Assembly: GCA_964639665.1 (NCBI GenBank)
Contig: CAZXEU010000185.1
Span: 1 to 24,316, forward strand
Origin: CAZXEU01 sp964639665
GTDB lineage: Bacteria > Bacteroidota > Rhodothermia > Rhodothermales > Bin80
Length of the DNA stretch: 24,316 nucleotides
Reading direction: 5' to 3'
Shown: piece after piece, positions 15,887-23,269 of the stretch
Layout of the letters: the number at the start of each line of letters is the position of its first letter
Position numbering within the stretch: position 1 is the first letter of the stretch
Program-made: the position numbers and the translations under genes
The notes under the pieces: model-generated
The model's database searches: none
Seen by the model: the letters and a program-made list of their open reading frames with translations, nothing else
Told to the model about the DNA's origin: nothing

Positions 15887-16728
15887 CAGCCTGCAAGCAG
15901 TCCGTGCCGGAGCCCAAGCCACAGCTTCCTTTGCGGGGTCAGGCGGACGGGCTCGTGGCGCAGCCATCCGTTTTCGCTAAGCTGGTCCAGGACTTCGCGG
16001 TATACGGCCCGCATGATGAGGGCAGGTCGAAGCTTCCTCCGTGGCAGCTCCAGCAGCAACGTGTCCGACTCGTCAAACTTGGAGTAGGCAACGGCGGCGA
16101 GTTCGGCGAATGCATCGGCAAATCCCTTGTGGCGGAGAGTCTTGCCGGCCGGTGAAGGCGGTACGCCGTGTCTGCTGAGCAAGTTTGAAGGCATGTACAT
16201 GCGCCCCCGGGCCGCGTCTTCTCGAATATCCCGCAGGATATTGGTCAGCTGCAAAGCGCTTCCCAGCGAAATCGCGTAAAGGTATCCGGAGGGTCCAGCA
16301 GCGCCGAATACGTGGATTGACAGGATGCCGACGGCTCCGGCAACACATCTGGCATACGCAAAAAGGTCATTGAGCGTCTCGAATTCCACAGTCTCCGCGG
16401 CGTCGGTTTCGCAGCCGTCGATAATGGCATGAAATTCCTCCTGCGGAAGCGTGTAGCTCTCGACAGGCTCCGCCAGGTGCCGCGCGATGGCGTGAGAGGG
16501 TGAGCCCGTGTAGAGCCGGTCAATTTCCCGCCGCCATTCATCAAGCGCGGCCTTTTTGCCCTCTATGGATCCCGAACTGTCCGCAATGTCGTCAACAACG
16601 CGGCAGAAGGCGTAGATGGCATACATGGCCTGGCGCCGGGCCCGGGGAAGCAGGCGCATACCCCAGAAGAACGAGGTGCCGGACCTGGCAACGAGATCCT
16701 TCAGACTGTAGGCGCTTTCCTTGCTCAT
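15886..16728 (-). CDS. hpnD: HpnD, presqualene diphosphate synthase
   Basis: A 280-aa trans-isoprenyl diphosphate synthase that joins two farnesyl diphosphates into presqualene diphosphate. Two Mg2+-binding aspartate motifs are seen: DDIAD at 46-50 and RDIREDAARGRMYMP with Asp167/Asp171. Other family segments: TSFFWGMRLLPRARRQAMYAIYAFCR before the first motif, and CAGAVG-like CVAGAVGILS. The open frame extends to 16890, but the added 54 residues have no family resemblance, so I use the ATG at 16728 (MSKESAYSL). It is 80 bp after hpnC and its stop overlaps the hpnE start. Confidence 0.92.
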   Translation of the reverse strand: MSKESAYSLKDLVARSGTSFFWGMRLLPRARRQAMYAIYAFCRVVDDIADSSGSIEGKKAALDEWRREIDRLYTGSPSHAIARHLAEPVESYTLPQEEFHAIIDGCETDAAETVEFETLNDLFAYARCVAGAVGILSIHVFGAAGPSGYLYAISLGSALQLTNILRDIREDAARGRMYMPSNLLSRHGVPPSPAGKTLRHKGFADAFAELAAVAYSKFDESDTLLLELPRRKLRPALIMRAVYREVLDQLSENGWLRHEPVRLTPQRKLWLGLRHGLLAG

Positions 16729-16808
16729 TTCGTGTCGCCGTTGGCAGGCATCCGGAGCTGCCCGAGCGGTAGCCGTCGCTTCCCAAGCGGACGCGCCTGG
16801 CGTCCGCT

Positions 16809-17720
16809 TTACTTCAGCATGTGCGTCGCATGCATCACCCGTGGTCGCCTGACTCGCAGCAAGCCGGCAAGTATCCCGCTGACAAAGCACGAAATGTACT
16901 GACTTGCAGAAAGCACGACCCGCTCCGCCAATGGGTCCCGGCGACGAAGCTCCCGCGAGAGCCGAATCGCAACCTGAACGATGGTAGCGGCCTCCATTGC
17001 GAAGCGCCGGTCTCGTATCTGGTCAGGCAACTTGCGCGCCTGCATCAGCAGGTCATCCGTGGCATCCAGGCAATTGTCAAGGACGCGCCGCACTTCCGAA
17101 GAAGCGGCAGCGCCCTCCAGGGACACGACGCTGGTGCCGGCCTCCCGCATCCATTCCTGGGGTAGGTACACGCGATTCAGCGACCGGTAATCTTCGCTGC
17201 AGTCCTGCAGGTGGTTCAGCACCTGCAGGGCGTTGCACAGTGCATCTGATGCCGGATACGCAGCACGGGTCTCGCCGTGCAGGTCTATCAGGTAGCGACC
17301 AACGGGAGCGGCCGATCTGTAGCAGTAATCCATCAGTTCGCTCCAGTCCTTGTAACGCAGCTTGGTGGCATCCTGCTTGAACGCGCTTATCAGGTCCTGG
17401 CAGTGCTTGGCCGTTATACCTGTCGCCAAAAGGCTTTTCCGCATAGCAATGGCCTTCTCGGGTCCGCCTTCGGCAGGGGCTTCTCCCCGGATTGCCAGTG
17501 CGTGTGCTTCCAGTCTTCGGATTTTGGCTTGCGGGGGCAATGTGGCGCTGTCAGCGATGTCGTCAATGGCGCGCGCGTATGCGTAGAATGTCAGAATGTG
17601 TGGACGGGCTTTTCTGGACAGCAGCCATGATCCCACGGGAAAATTCTCGTCCTTTGCGGACTTTCCCGACGAAATATCGGATTGTGACGGCGATCCAGAC
17701 GGATTCGGATCTTCTGGCAT
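16809..17720 (-). CDS. hpnC: HpnC, hydroxysqualene synthase
   Basis: A 303-aa squalene/phytoene-synthase-fold protein that converts presqualene diphosphate to hydroxysqualene. The HpnC signature ENFPVGSWLL at 25-34 is clear, with DDIAD at 53-57 and LQDCSEDYRSLNRVYLP (Asp173, Asp177) as the two aspartate motifs. It is the first gene of hpnCDE. The frame is open to 17768; the ATG at 17720 (MPEDPNPSG) is preferred because the N-terminal 20 residues are already unconserved linker. A shared promoter in the 328-bp spacer upstream would drive the operon opposite to the Lcp-like gene. No squalene-hopene cyclase is in the window. Confidence 0.9.
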   Translation of the reverse strand: MPEDPNPSGSPSQSDISSGKSAKDENFPVGSWLLSRKARPHILTFYAYARAIDDIADSATLPPQAKIRRLEAHALAIRGEAPAEGGPEKAIAMRKSLLATGITAKHCQDLISAFKQDATKLRYKDWSELMDYCYRSAAPVGRYLIDLHGETRAAYPASDALCNALQVLNHLQDCSEDYRSLNRVYLPQEWMREAGTSVVSLEGAAASSEVRRVLDNCLDATDDLLMQARKLPDQIRDRRFAMEAATIVQVAIRLSRELRRRDPLAERVVLSASQYISCFVSGILAGLLRVRRPRVMHATHMLK

Positions 17721-18048
17721 CAGCGGGTATTCCGACAATGAATCTACGGTCGCATACGCCAAGCACAAAACGTGAGGTCCTTTTGCTGCTGCGGCTCAAA
17801 GAGAAAGGAACCGGACGGCGATGGCCCCGTGTTATCCTAGATTCTAGTGGTCAGCAGTCTGCGCCCTTGTATTTCAGCTTGCCGGCGCGGGGCATCCGTC
17901 CCCTTTTCGTAGCCGGAAATCCGAATGGTGAACCTGTCTGAATCGTATTCAATCTTGCTGATTGCGGCTGGAAACGCCCCGGTAGATGCAGGTTTCCCTC
18001 AATCCGTAGATTACGGCTTGCCAGGATCGTCTGCATGGAGGCTACGGT
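17721..18048. promoter_or_regulatory. Divergent hpnC / oxygenase intergenic region with several dyads
   Basis: A 328-bp spacer between the divergent hpnC and Lcp-like genes, with no convincing gene. It holds the dyads CTAGATTCTAG (17837-17847, 5-1-5), TGAATCGTATTCA (17939-17951, 5-3-5), GGAAAC/GTTTCC (17970-17975 with 17992-17997) and CCGTAGATTACGG (18004-18016, 5-3-5). The last lies 20 bases before a ribosome binding site GGAGG (18037-18041) for the oxygenase. Short dyads arise by chance, so only the number of them is suggestive of a shared regulator. Confidence 0.35.
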
Positions 18049-19260
18049 TTGAATAACGGTCCAGAATCCACACTTGCTGGCTTGCATGTTCCGTCGGCCC
18101 TTCGGCCCGGGTACAATGCCGTCCGGGTCGATGAGCCGGAATTTGCGGACTTGTACGCAAGGCACTTCCTGGAAGGCGATCCGCTGGCCGATCGCGCGGT
18201 CGCGGAGCTGGCAGAGGTCACCGAAGACGGTGCAGGATTTCACGCCCTCATAAGCGGCGCGCTCCGGGATCCGTACAGCATGCCGCCGGATACGCCCCCA
18301 TTGCTGCGTCAGCTGGTTGAAGAATGTTCCGTTGTACCTGACTGGTTCGACAAGGACTTGGCGCAGGCCGGCTGCCGGGCGTTTCACAGGAATGCGGAAA
18401 CGGTACTGGGTGCGCTGTCGGTCGGCGCCATCGTGGAAGGCTTTTCGACGCTTATTAGCAAGTCCTTCCGTATCCGCGGACGCATCTTTCTGAATGGTGT
18501 CCGGCGCCTGAAGCAAAACATACTCCACCTCGTGGAGCAGTATATGCCGGGCGGAATACTTCCGGGCGGCGATGGTTGGCGCCTGACGCTCCGAGTAAGG
18601 CTTGTGCATGCGCAATCGAGGAAGTTGCTCCTGCAGGCACCGGAATGGGAGCATGACGTGTACGGATTGCCGGTCAGCACGGCACACATGCTGCTGGCCG
18701 CGGCGACATTCTCAGGACGCCTTTGCCAGCATGCGCGGTCGCTCGGCGCCCGCATTTCGGACGAGGAATGCGAAGGCTACGTGCATGTATGGCGATTGAC
18801 GGGCCTTTACCAGGGGATTCCCGAATCTCTCCTGTTCACGGACTGGGCGGATTCCCTGCGCGTATTCGCGCTCGCATACAAGTGTGAACCCGAGCCTGAC
18901 ACGGACGCCATCATAATGGCCAATAGTATTATCAACAGCGCGCCACTACTGGCCGGCATCACAGATGGACCACAGCGACGGAAGGCTGCACGCGACTATT
19001 ATCAACTATCCCGTGAGTTGATTGGTGATGAACTGGCCGACAAGTTTCGCTTTCCGTCCGGAATGAAGCTCAAGCGCCTTCCGCTTTTCCGACTTAAGCA
19101 ACGAATGAATGCCAGCACGAGAAACTGGGTGCCATTCATGAAGAGGCGCTATGCCTCGCACTACTTCAAGGCCCTGGCAGATGTCCTGGACCTGGGTACC
19201 ATGGAGTATTCCTACGAGCTGCCCAGCGCTGTCTACGACGAGGATTCTGAGGAGTGGTAG
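18049..19260 (+). CDS. Lcp/MpaB-like (DUF2236) haem oxygenase
   Basis: A 403-aa protein of the DUF2236 superfamily that includes latex-clearing protein (Lcp, cuts polyisoprene) and MpaB (cuts a farnesyl chain). The all-helical pattern is right: PDWFDKDLAQAGCRAFHRNA, a region with basic GRIFLNGVRRLKQN, then GWRLTLRVRLVHAQSRKLLL, which holds the RVRxxHA motif whose histidine is the expected haem ligand, followed by LPVSTAHMLLAAATFS and a later helix with HVWRLTGLYQGIPESLL. There is no signal peptide, whereas secreted Lcp has one, so the substrate is probably intracellular. The start is TTG at 18049; GGAGG at 18037-18041, seven bases upstream, supports it, and no upstream in-frame ATG exists. 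It diverges from hpnCDE, which suggests an isoprenoid substrate such as squalene (inference). Confidence 0.82.
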   Translation: MNNGPESTLAGLHVPSALRPGYNAVRVDEPEFADLYARHFLEGDPLADRAVAELAEVTEDGAGFHALISGALRDPYSMPPDTPPLLRQLVEECSVVPDWFDKDLAQAGCRAFHRNAETVLGALSVGAIVEGFSTLISKSFRIRGRIFLNGVRRLKQNILHLVEQYMPGGILPGGDGWRLTLRVRLVHAQSRKLLLQAPEWEHDVYGLPVSTAHMLLAAATFSGRLCQHARSLGARISDEECEGYVHVWRLTGLYQGIPESLLFTDWADSLRVFALAYKCEPEPDTDAIIMANSIINSAPLLAGITDGPQRRKAARDYYQLSRELIGDELADKFRFPSGMKLKRLPLFRLKQRMNASTRNWVPFMKRRYASHYFKALADVLDLGTMEYSYELPSAVYDEDSEEW

Positions 19261-19694
19261 CTTGCTCCGGATTCGGCGCGGACCGGCACGGATTTCGCAT
19301 TCGGATCACGAGCCAAGGAAGATGCGGACGTGCTGGACTCTGAAGGCCGTGGGCATTGGATAAGAATATTGCGGTGCAGCTGCCTGCCGAGATACCGGGA
19401 CAAGAAAGCTCGCGGACGTGGCTGGCGCTCAGTGCCGAAGGCGGCTGCATGAGCTTCCGGCCAGACTTTCTGCTCCGAGGGCACCTTTTGCGGCGAACGG
19501 GCTGTACCTGAGCCGGTTCGTCTCGTCCTTGCACTAGCGGATTGTTTCTGCAGGCGGAGGAGACTGGCCGTGGTGCCATCAAGCGCGGCGGTGCCCTCTC
19601 GCGTGGCTTCGTGGACAGTCCACAGCCTTTGCGCGTAATAATACTATGGGAGCGAGCATTTCATTGCAGAGTGCAAAGCATTAGGAGTCGTCGC
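19261..19694 (+). promoter_or_regulatory. Gene-poor leader upstream of copA
   Basis: 434 bp between the oxygenase stop and the copA start. It holds two dyads: GTGGACAGTCCAC (19611-19623, exact 6-1-6), which covers a possible -35 TGGACA with TAATAA (19636-19641) 18 bases downstream, and TTGCAGAGTGCAA (19664-19676, exact 5-3-5) just before the ribosome binding site TAGGAG (19682-19687). Copper exporters are normally copper-induced, so one of these could be a metal-sensor operator. A 51-codon frame at 19356-19511 is listed separately. Confidence 0.35.
19356..19511 (+). CDS. Possible small ORF, weakly supported
   Basis: A 51-codon frame with TTG start, AAGG 9 bases upstream, and a composition that reads like protein (DKNIAVQLPAEIPG, then ALSAEGGC and FRPDFLLRGHLL). 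I recognise no family, and the length is short enough to occur by chance in this GC range. It could also be a decayed remnant of a longer gene. Low confidence. Confidence 0.15.
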   Translation: MDKNIAVQLPAEIPGQESSRTWLALSAEGGCMSFRPDFLLRGHLLRRTGCT

Positions 19695-22058
19695 ATGCGA
19701 AGAGTTCGCTTCGGCGTTTCGGGTATGGAATGCGCTGCATGCGCAGCGCGGCTGGAGCGAAGGCTTGCCGGTGTTGCAGGCACAAGGGAGGTGGCGGTCA
19801 ATTTTGCCACAGGTGAGGCAAGTCTGCAGTATGATGGGGGTGAGAGCGAGCTGCTCCGGGCTGTGAACGAGGCAGGATTCGATGCCCGTACAGGTGAAAT
19901 GCATGTAGAGCTTGCCGGAAGTTTATCGGAGTTGGAAGCGCGCCTTCGCGGATTGGCGGGCGTTACCTGGTCCATTGACGCCGCGGCAGGAGCCAACATG
20001 GTCAAGCTCCGGTACGTGCCGGGCCTGCAGGACCGAAGCGAGCTTGGACGCCTGGTATCGGACATTGGGACAGGTGCCGCCAAAGAGGCCGAAAACGAGC
20101 TTGCCAGTGAGCGGACGCGACACTACCGGCAGCTCCGAAGGCGCTTCATCGCTTCAGCCAGCCTGACGATGCCCGTCATGGTACTGGCCATGGTTCCCGT
20201 AGCAGCCGGATGGCAATGGGCAAATGCGGTCTCACTGGGCCTTGCCACACTTGTGGTTGCGTGGTTGGGACGTTCCTTCTTCACTGGTGCCTGGCAGGCA
20301 ATGCGCCGGCGCAGCGCCAACATGAATTCTCTGGTGGCTCTCGGCGTCGGGGCTGCGTACACGTACAGCGCAGTGGCGACCGCGTGGCCCGGTTGGTTCA
20401 CGCAGGCAGGCCTTGCGGCAGAGGTGTACTTCGAAGCTGCGGCAGTAATCGTAACGCTGATCCTGATGGGCAGGATGCTGGAGGCGCGAGCTTCCCGCCA
20501 GACGGGGGCCGCCCTGGATCGGTTAATGGGCCTTCATGCCAAGTCAGCGCGCATCATGCGAGGCTCCGAGGCGGTGGATATTCCGCTTTCGGCCGTCCGG
20601 GTGGGCGACCTTGCCGTGATACGGCCCGGTGAAAGGATTCCGGTTGATGGCACGGTGGAAGAAGGCACGTCCGCCGTAGACGAGGGCATGATAACAGGTG
20701 AGCCCGTACCGGTCTACAAGCAAGCCGGTGATTCTGTCGTTGGCGGTACGGTGAATACGGTGGGGGCATTGGTAGCCCGGGTGACCCGCGTGGGAAGGGA
20801 CACGACGCTGCAACAGATTATCCGGTTGACGCAAGAGGCGCAGGGTCGCAAGGCGCCCATCCAGCGCATTGCAGACAAGGTGTCCGGTTACTTCGTGCCC
20901 GTTGTGCTGGTGATAGCTGTTGCCACGTTTGCCTTCTGGTTCACTCTGGGCTCGGAGCCTCGGCTGGCGCATGCCCTCCTGACGTTTGTTTCAGTCCTGA
21001 TCATCGCCTGTCCGTGTGCTCTCGGCCTGGCTACCCCTACGGCAATCATGGTTGCCACCGGAGCTGCGGCGCTGAAGGGCATGTTGGTCAGGGGTGCAGA
21101 CACCATTGAGCGCATCAAGGACGTCGACGTGGTGCTGCTGGACAAGACGGGCACGCTCACCGAGGGTACGCTACGCGTCGGGAGTGTCGAGACGACGGGA
21201 GACTGGTCCGAGGAAGAGGTTCTCGCCTTTGCGGCCTCCGCCGAAGTGCGTTCGGAGCATCCAGTAGGAAAGGCCATTGTGGCGGAGGCATCGCGACGAT
21301 CGATAGATCTTAAGCCTACGGAGGGTTTTGCGACCCGGACGGGCCGGGGAGTGGCTGCGAGCGTCGCCGGCCGGAGCGTAGTGGTTGGCAGCATGGCATA
21401 CCTAAAGCAATGCGGCATTGCTCTGGATACGCCGGCATCCGATGAGGCGGGCATGCAGGTATTCCTTGCCATAGACCGGGAGCCGGCTGCCAGACTGCTG
21501 CTCGCAGAGACGGTTCGGCAGAGTGCCAGAGCCGGGATTGCGGCTTTGAACAAACTCGGTCTCGACGTGGCCATGGTGACGGGCGATGCAGAAAGACACG
21601 CCAGACGCATAGCGAGCGAACTGGGTATCAGTGCTGTCACGGCAGGTCTGCTGCCCGGCGGGAAATCGGAGTATATTCGCCGGTGCCAGGCGGAAGGTCA
21701 TGTCGTAGCCATGGTGGGTGACGGCATCAACGATGCGCCTGCTCTGGCTGAAGCTGACATAGGCATAGCCCTGGGAACAGGTACAGATGTGGCGATGGAA
21801 GCCGCTGACGTTACGCTCATGCGCGAGGACCTGCAGGCCGTCGCCGGTGTGGTGAGGGTTTCTCGTCGTACGATGCGCACCATCAGGCAAAACCTGTTCT
21901 TTGCTTTCATATACAATGTTGTTAGCATCCCGCTGGCCGCGGGTGTGCTATACGGAGCCTTCGGTCTCCTGCTGAGTCCCATGGTGGCCTCGGGCGCCAT
22001 GGCGCTGTCAAGTGTCTCCGTGGTACTGAACAGCTTGCGGCTCAAGTCTGTGGCGTAA
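19695..22058 (+). CDS. copA: Copper-exporting P1B-type ATPase
   Basis: A 787-aa heavy-metal ATPase that pumps Cu(I) out of the cytoplasm. Domains: N-terminal HMA domain with GMECAAC (Cys13, Cys16); a second HMA-like stretch at about 68-127 that lacks the CxxC; membrane helices from about 150; the transport motif CPC at 439-441; phosphorylation motif DKTGT with Asp483; HP at 522-523; GDGIND at 675-680; and a C-terminal helix region with YN and MALSSVSVVLNSLRL, which with CPC indicates copper rather than zinc. The frame is open to TTG 19542, but the ATG at 19695 begins right before the HMA domain and has TAGGAG 7 bases upstream. It probably forms an operon with the DUF2231 gene 28 bp downstream. 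Confidence 0.93.
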   Translation: MRRVRFGVSGMECAACAARLERRLAGVAGTREVAVNFATGEASLQYDGGESELLRAVNEAGFDARTGEMHVELAGSLSELEARLRGLAGVTWSIDAAAGANMVKLRYVPGLQDRSELGRLVSDIGTGAAKEAENELASERTRHYRQLRRRFIASASLTMPVMVLAMVPVAAGWQWANAVSLGLATLVVAWLGRSFFTGAWQAMRRRSANMNSLVALGVGAAYTYSAVATAWPGWFTQAGLAAEVYFEAAAVIVTLILMGRMLEARASRQTGAALDRLMGLHAKSARIMRGSEAVDIPLSAVRVGDLAVIRPGERIPVDGTVEEGTSAVDEGMITGEPVPVYKQAGDSVVGGTVNTVGALVARVTRVGRDTTLQQIIRLTQEAQGRKAPIQRIADKVSGYFVPVVLVIAVATFAFWFTLGSEPRLAHALLTFVSVLIIACPCALGLATPTAIMVATGAAALKGMLVRGADTIERIKDVDVVLLDKTGTLTEGTLRVGSVETTGDWSEEEVLAFAASAEVRSEHPVGKAIVAEASRRSIDLKPTEGFATRTGRGVAASVAGRSVVVGSMAYLKQCGIALDTPASDEAGMQVFLAIDREPAARLLLAETVRQSARAGIAALNKLGLDVAMVTGDAERHARRIASELGISAVTAGLLPGGKSEYIRRCQAEGHVVAMVGDGINDAPALAEADIGIALGTGTDVAMEAADVTLMREDLQAVAGVVRVSRRTMRTIRQNLFFAFIYNVVSIPLAAGVLYGAFGLLLSPMVASGAMALSSVSVVLNSLRLKSVA

Positions 22059-22086
22059 GGCCCGCCAGAATTAGACCCCGATCTGC

Positions 22087-23124
22087 ATGATACCGGACTG
22101 GGCCCCCAACATTCATCCGATGGTAGTGCATTTTCCCATTGCATTACTAACGGCGGCCTGTGTTGTGGACTTTCTTTCCTTGCTGTTTCGCCGGCAGCGG
22201 GTGCTGGGAACGAGTGCAGCTGTGCTTTATCTCGCGGGAGCACTCGGAACGGTTGCAGGCTTCATTAGCGGCAGGCAGGCCGCGGACGTGGTACAGGTCA
22301 GCGGGGTGGCCAACACGGTATTGACGGATCATGCGGACTGGGCGGAGGTAGCCGTGTGGTTCTTCGGAATTTATGGCCTGCTTCGCCTCGTCCTGTGGTG
22401 GAAGGGCGGCGGTCTCACCTTGTCTGTCGCCGCATTCCTGATAGGGGCTGCCGGATTATATCTGTTATTCGAAACGGCTGAACGCGGCGCTCAGCTGGTG
22501 TTTGAGCACGGCGTGGGAGTAGAGCGCGTGCTGGTTCTGGAGGAGGAATTGCTGCAGAGCGCACAGGCGCTTGGAGAAGCCGGTACGCCGAGTGTGGCCG
22601 AGGACGGGTCGTGGTCCTGGCATCCCGGGCCGTACGCTGCGGAATCGTTTCGACAGGGATTCAGGCTGTGGTCGGACTCAAGCTTCACGGCGGAATCCCG
22701 CGGGGATTCCGCGCTGGCGCTTACGATTCGGGATTCGATCCTCTTCTTTGTAATGGACGCTCCCCTTGGCAGCGTGCAGATCGACGCCGGACTGGATGGC
22801 TCCGAATTCGACGGTTCCGTGCGCCTGGTCCACAATGCCCGGGATACGCTCAACTACGTGTTCACGGAAATCGACGGAAATGTGATGCGGCAGGCAATAG
22901 CCACGGACGGCATGGTCGACATAATGGATGAGCAGACCTTTGACGGTCCCGCGGCCGGCCAATTTCGCGTCGTGTCCGACCAGACGCATTTCCGGGCCTA
23001 CCTGAACGGTGCACTAACGGCGCACGGGCACGGTCCTGCGCCGGACGCCGGCAGTATTGGTTTGCGTCTGGAGGGGTCGGGGACCCTGGTCCTTACATCT
23101 ATCCGCGTACAGGCGCTGCGCTAG
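22087..23124 (+). CDS. DUF2231 membrane protein with C-terminal beta-rich domain
   Basis: A 345-aa protein. The N-terminal 150 residues are a DUF2231 module: signature NIHPMVVHFPIALL (8-21) with two conserved histidines, four membrane segments at about 13-33, 40-60, 86-105 and 108-128, and HADWAE in the second loop. Residues from about 175 form a soluble domain of alternating strands ending SIGLRLEGSGTLVLTSIRV, which resembles the jelly-roll (LamG/DUF1080-type) folds. The soluble domain is most likely periplasmic or extracytoplasmic. It starts 28 bp after copA on the same strand, so co-transcription and a link to copper or redox homeostasis are likely, though the exact role is unknown. Confidence 0.82.
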   Translation: MIPDWAPNIHPMVVHFPIALLTAACVVDFLSLLFRRQRVLGTSAAVLYLAGALGTVAGFISGRQAADVVQVSGVANTVLTDHADWAEVAVWFFGIYGLLRLVLWWKGGGLTLSVAAFLIGAAGLYLLFETAERGAQLVFEHGVGVERVLVLEEELLQSAQALGEAGTPSVAEDGSWSWHPGPYAAESFRQGFRLWSDSSFTAESRGDSALALTIRDSILFFVMDAPLGSVQIDAGLDGSEFDGSVRLVHNARDTLNYVFTEIDGNVMRQAIATDGMVDIMDEQTFDGPAAGQFRVVSDQTHFRAYLNGALTAHGHGPAPDAGSIGLRLEGSGTLVLTSIRVQALR

Positions 23125-23141
23125 ACGCGAACGGTTGCCCG

Positions 23142-23166
23142 CGTACTGACATCCTGTCACAGTACG
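23142..23166 (+). terminator. Hairpin after the copA operon, possible terminator
   Basis: CGTACTG (23142-23148) and CAGTACG (23160-23166) form a 7-bp stem, which can extend inward by 3 more pairs across a 2-base bulge, leaving a 3-base loop. It lies 18 bases after the DUF2231 stop. The downstream sequence GTGCTTTGGTATACTTTT is T-rich but the T-run is not immediate, and TATACT (23175-23180) may instead be part of the clpB promoter. Confidence 0.4.
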
Positions 23167-23269
23167 TGCTTTGGTATACTTTTCGACCAGATTGCTGGTG
23201 CGGGAGGTACGGTCAACTTGACAGCACCCACCCCGCACGAATGAAGCGATAAGCGGACCAATTGAGACC

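Noticed and set aside
16729..16890. N-terminal extension of HpnD (54 residues)
   Set aside because: No family resemblance, and the protein aligns with normal HpnD length from the ATG at 16728.
17851..18687. A 278-codon minus-strand frame overlapping the oxygenase
   Set aside because: Shadow of the Lcp-like gene, which has a good ribosome binding site and family motifs.
19542..19694. N-terminal extension of CopA from a TTG
   Set aside because: The 51 residues are not conserved in the family, and a ribosome binding site precedes the ATG at 19695.
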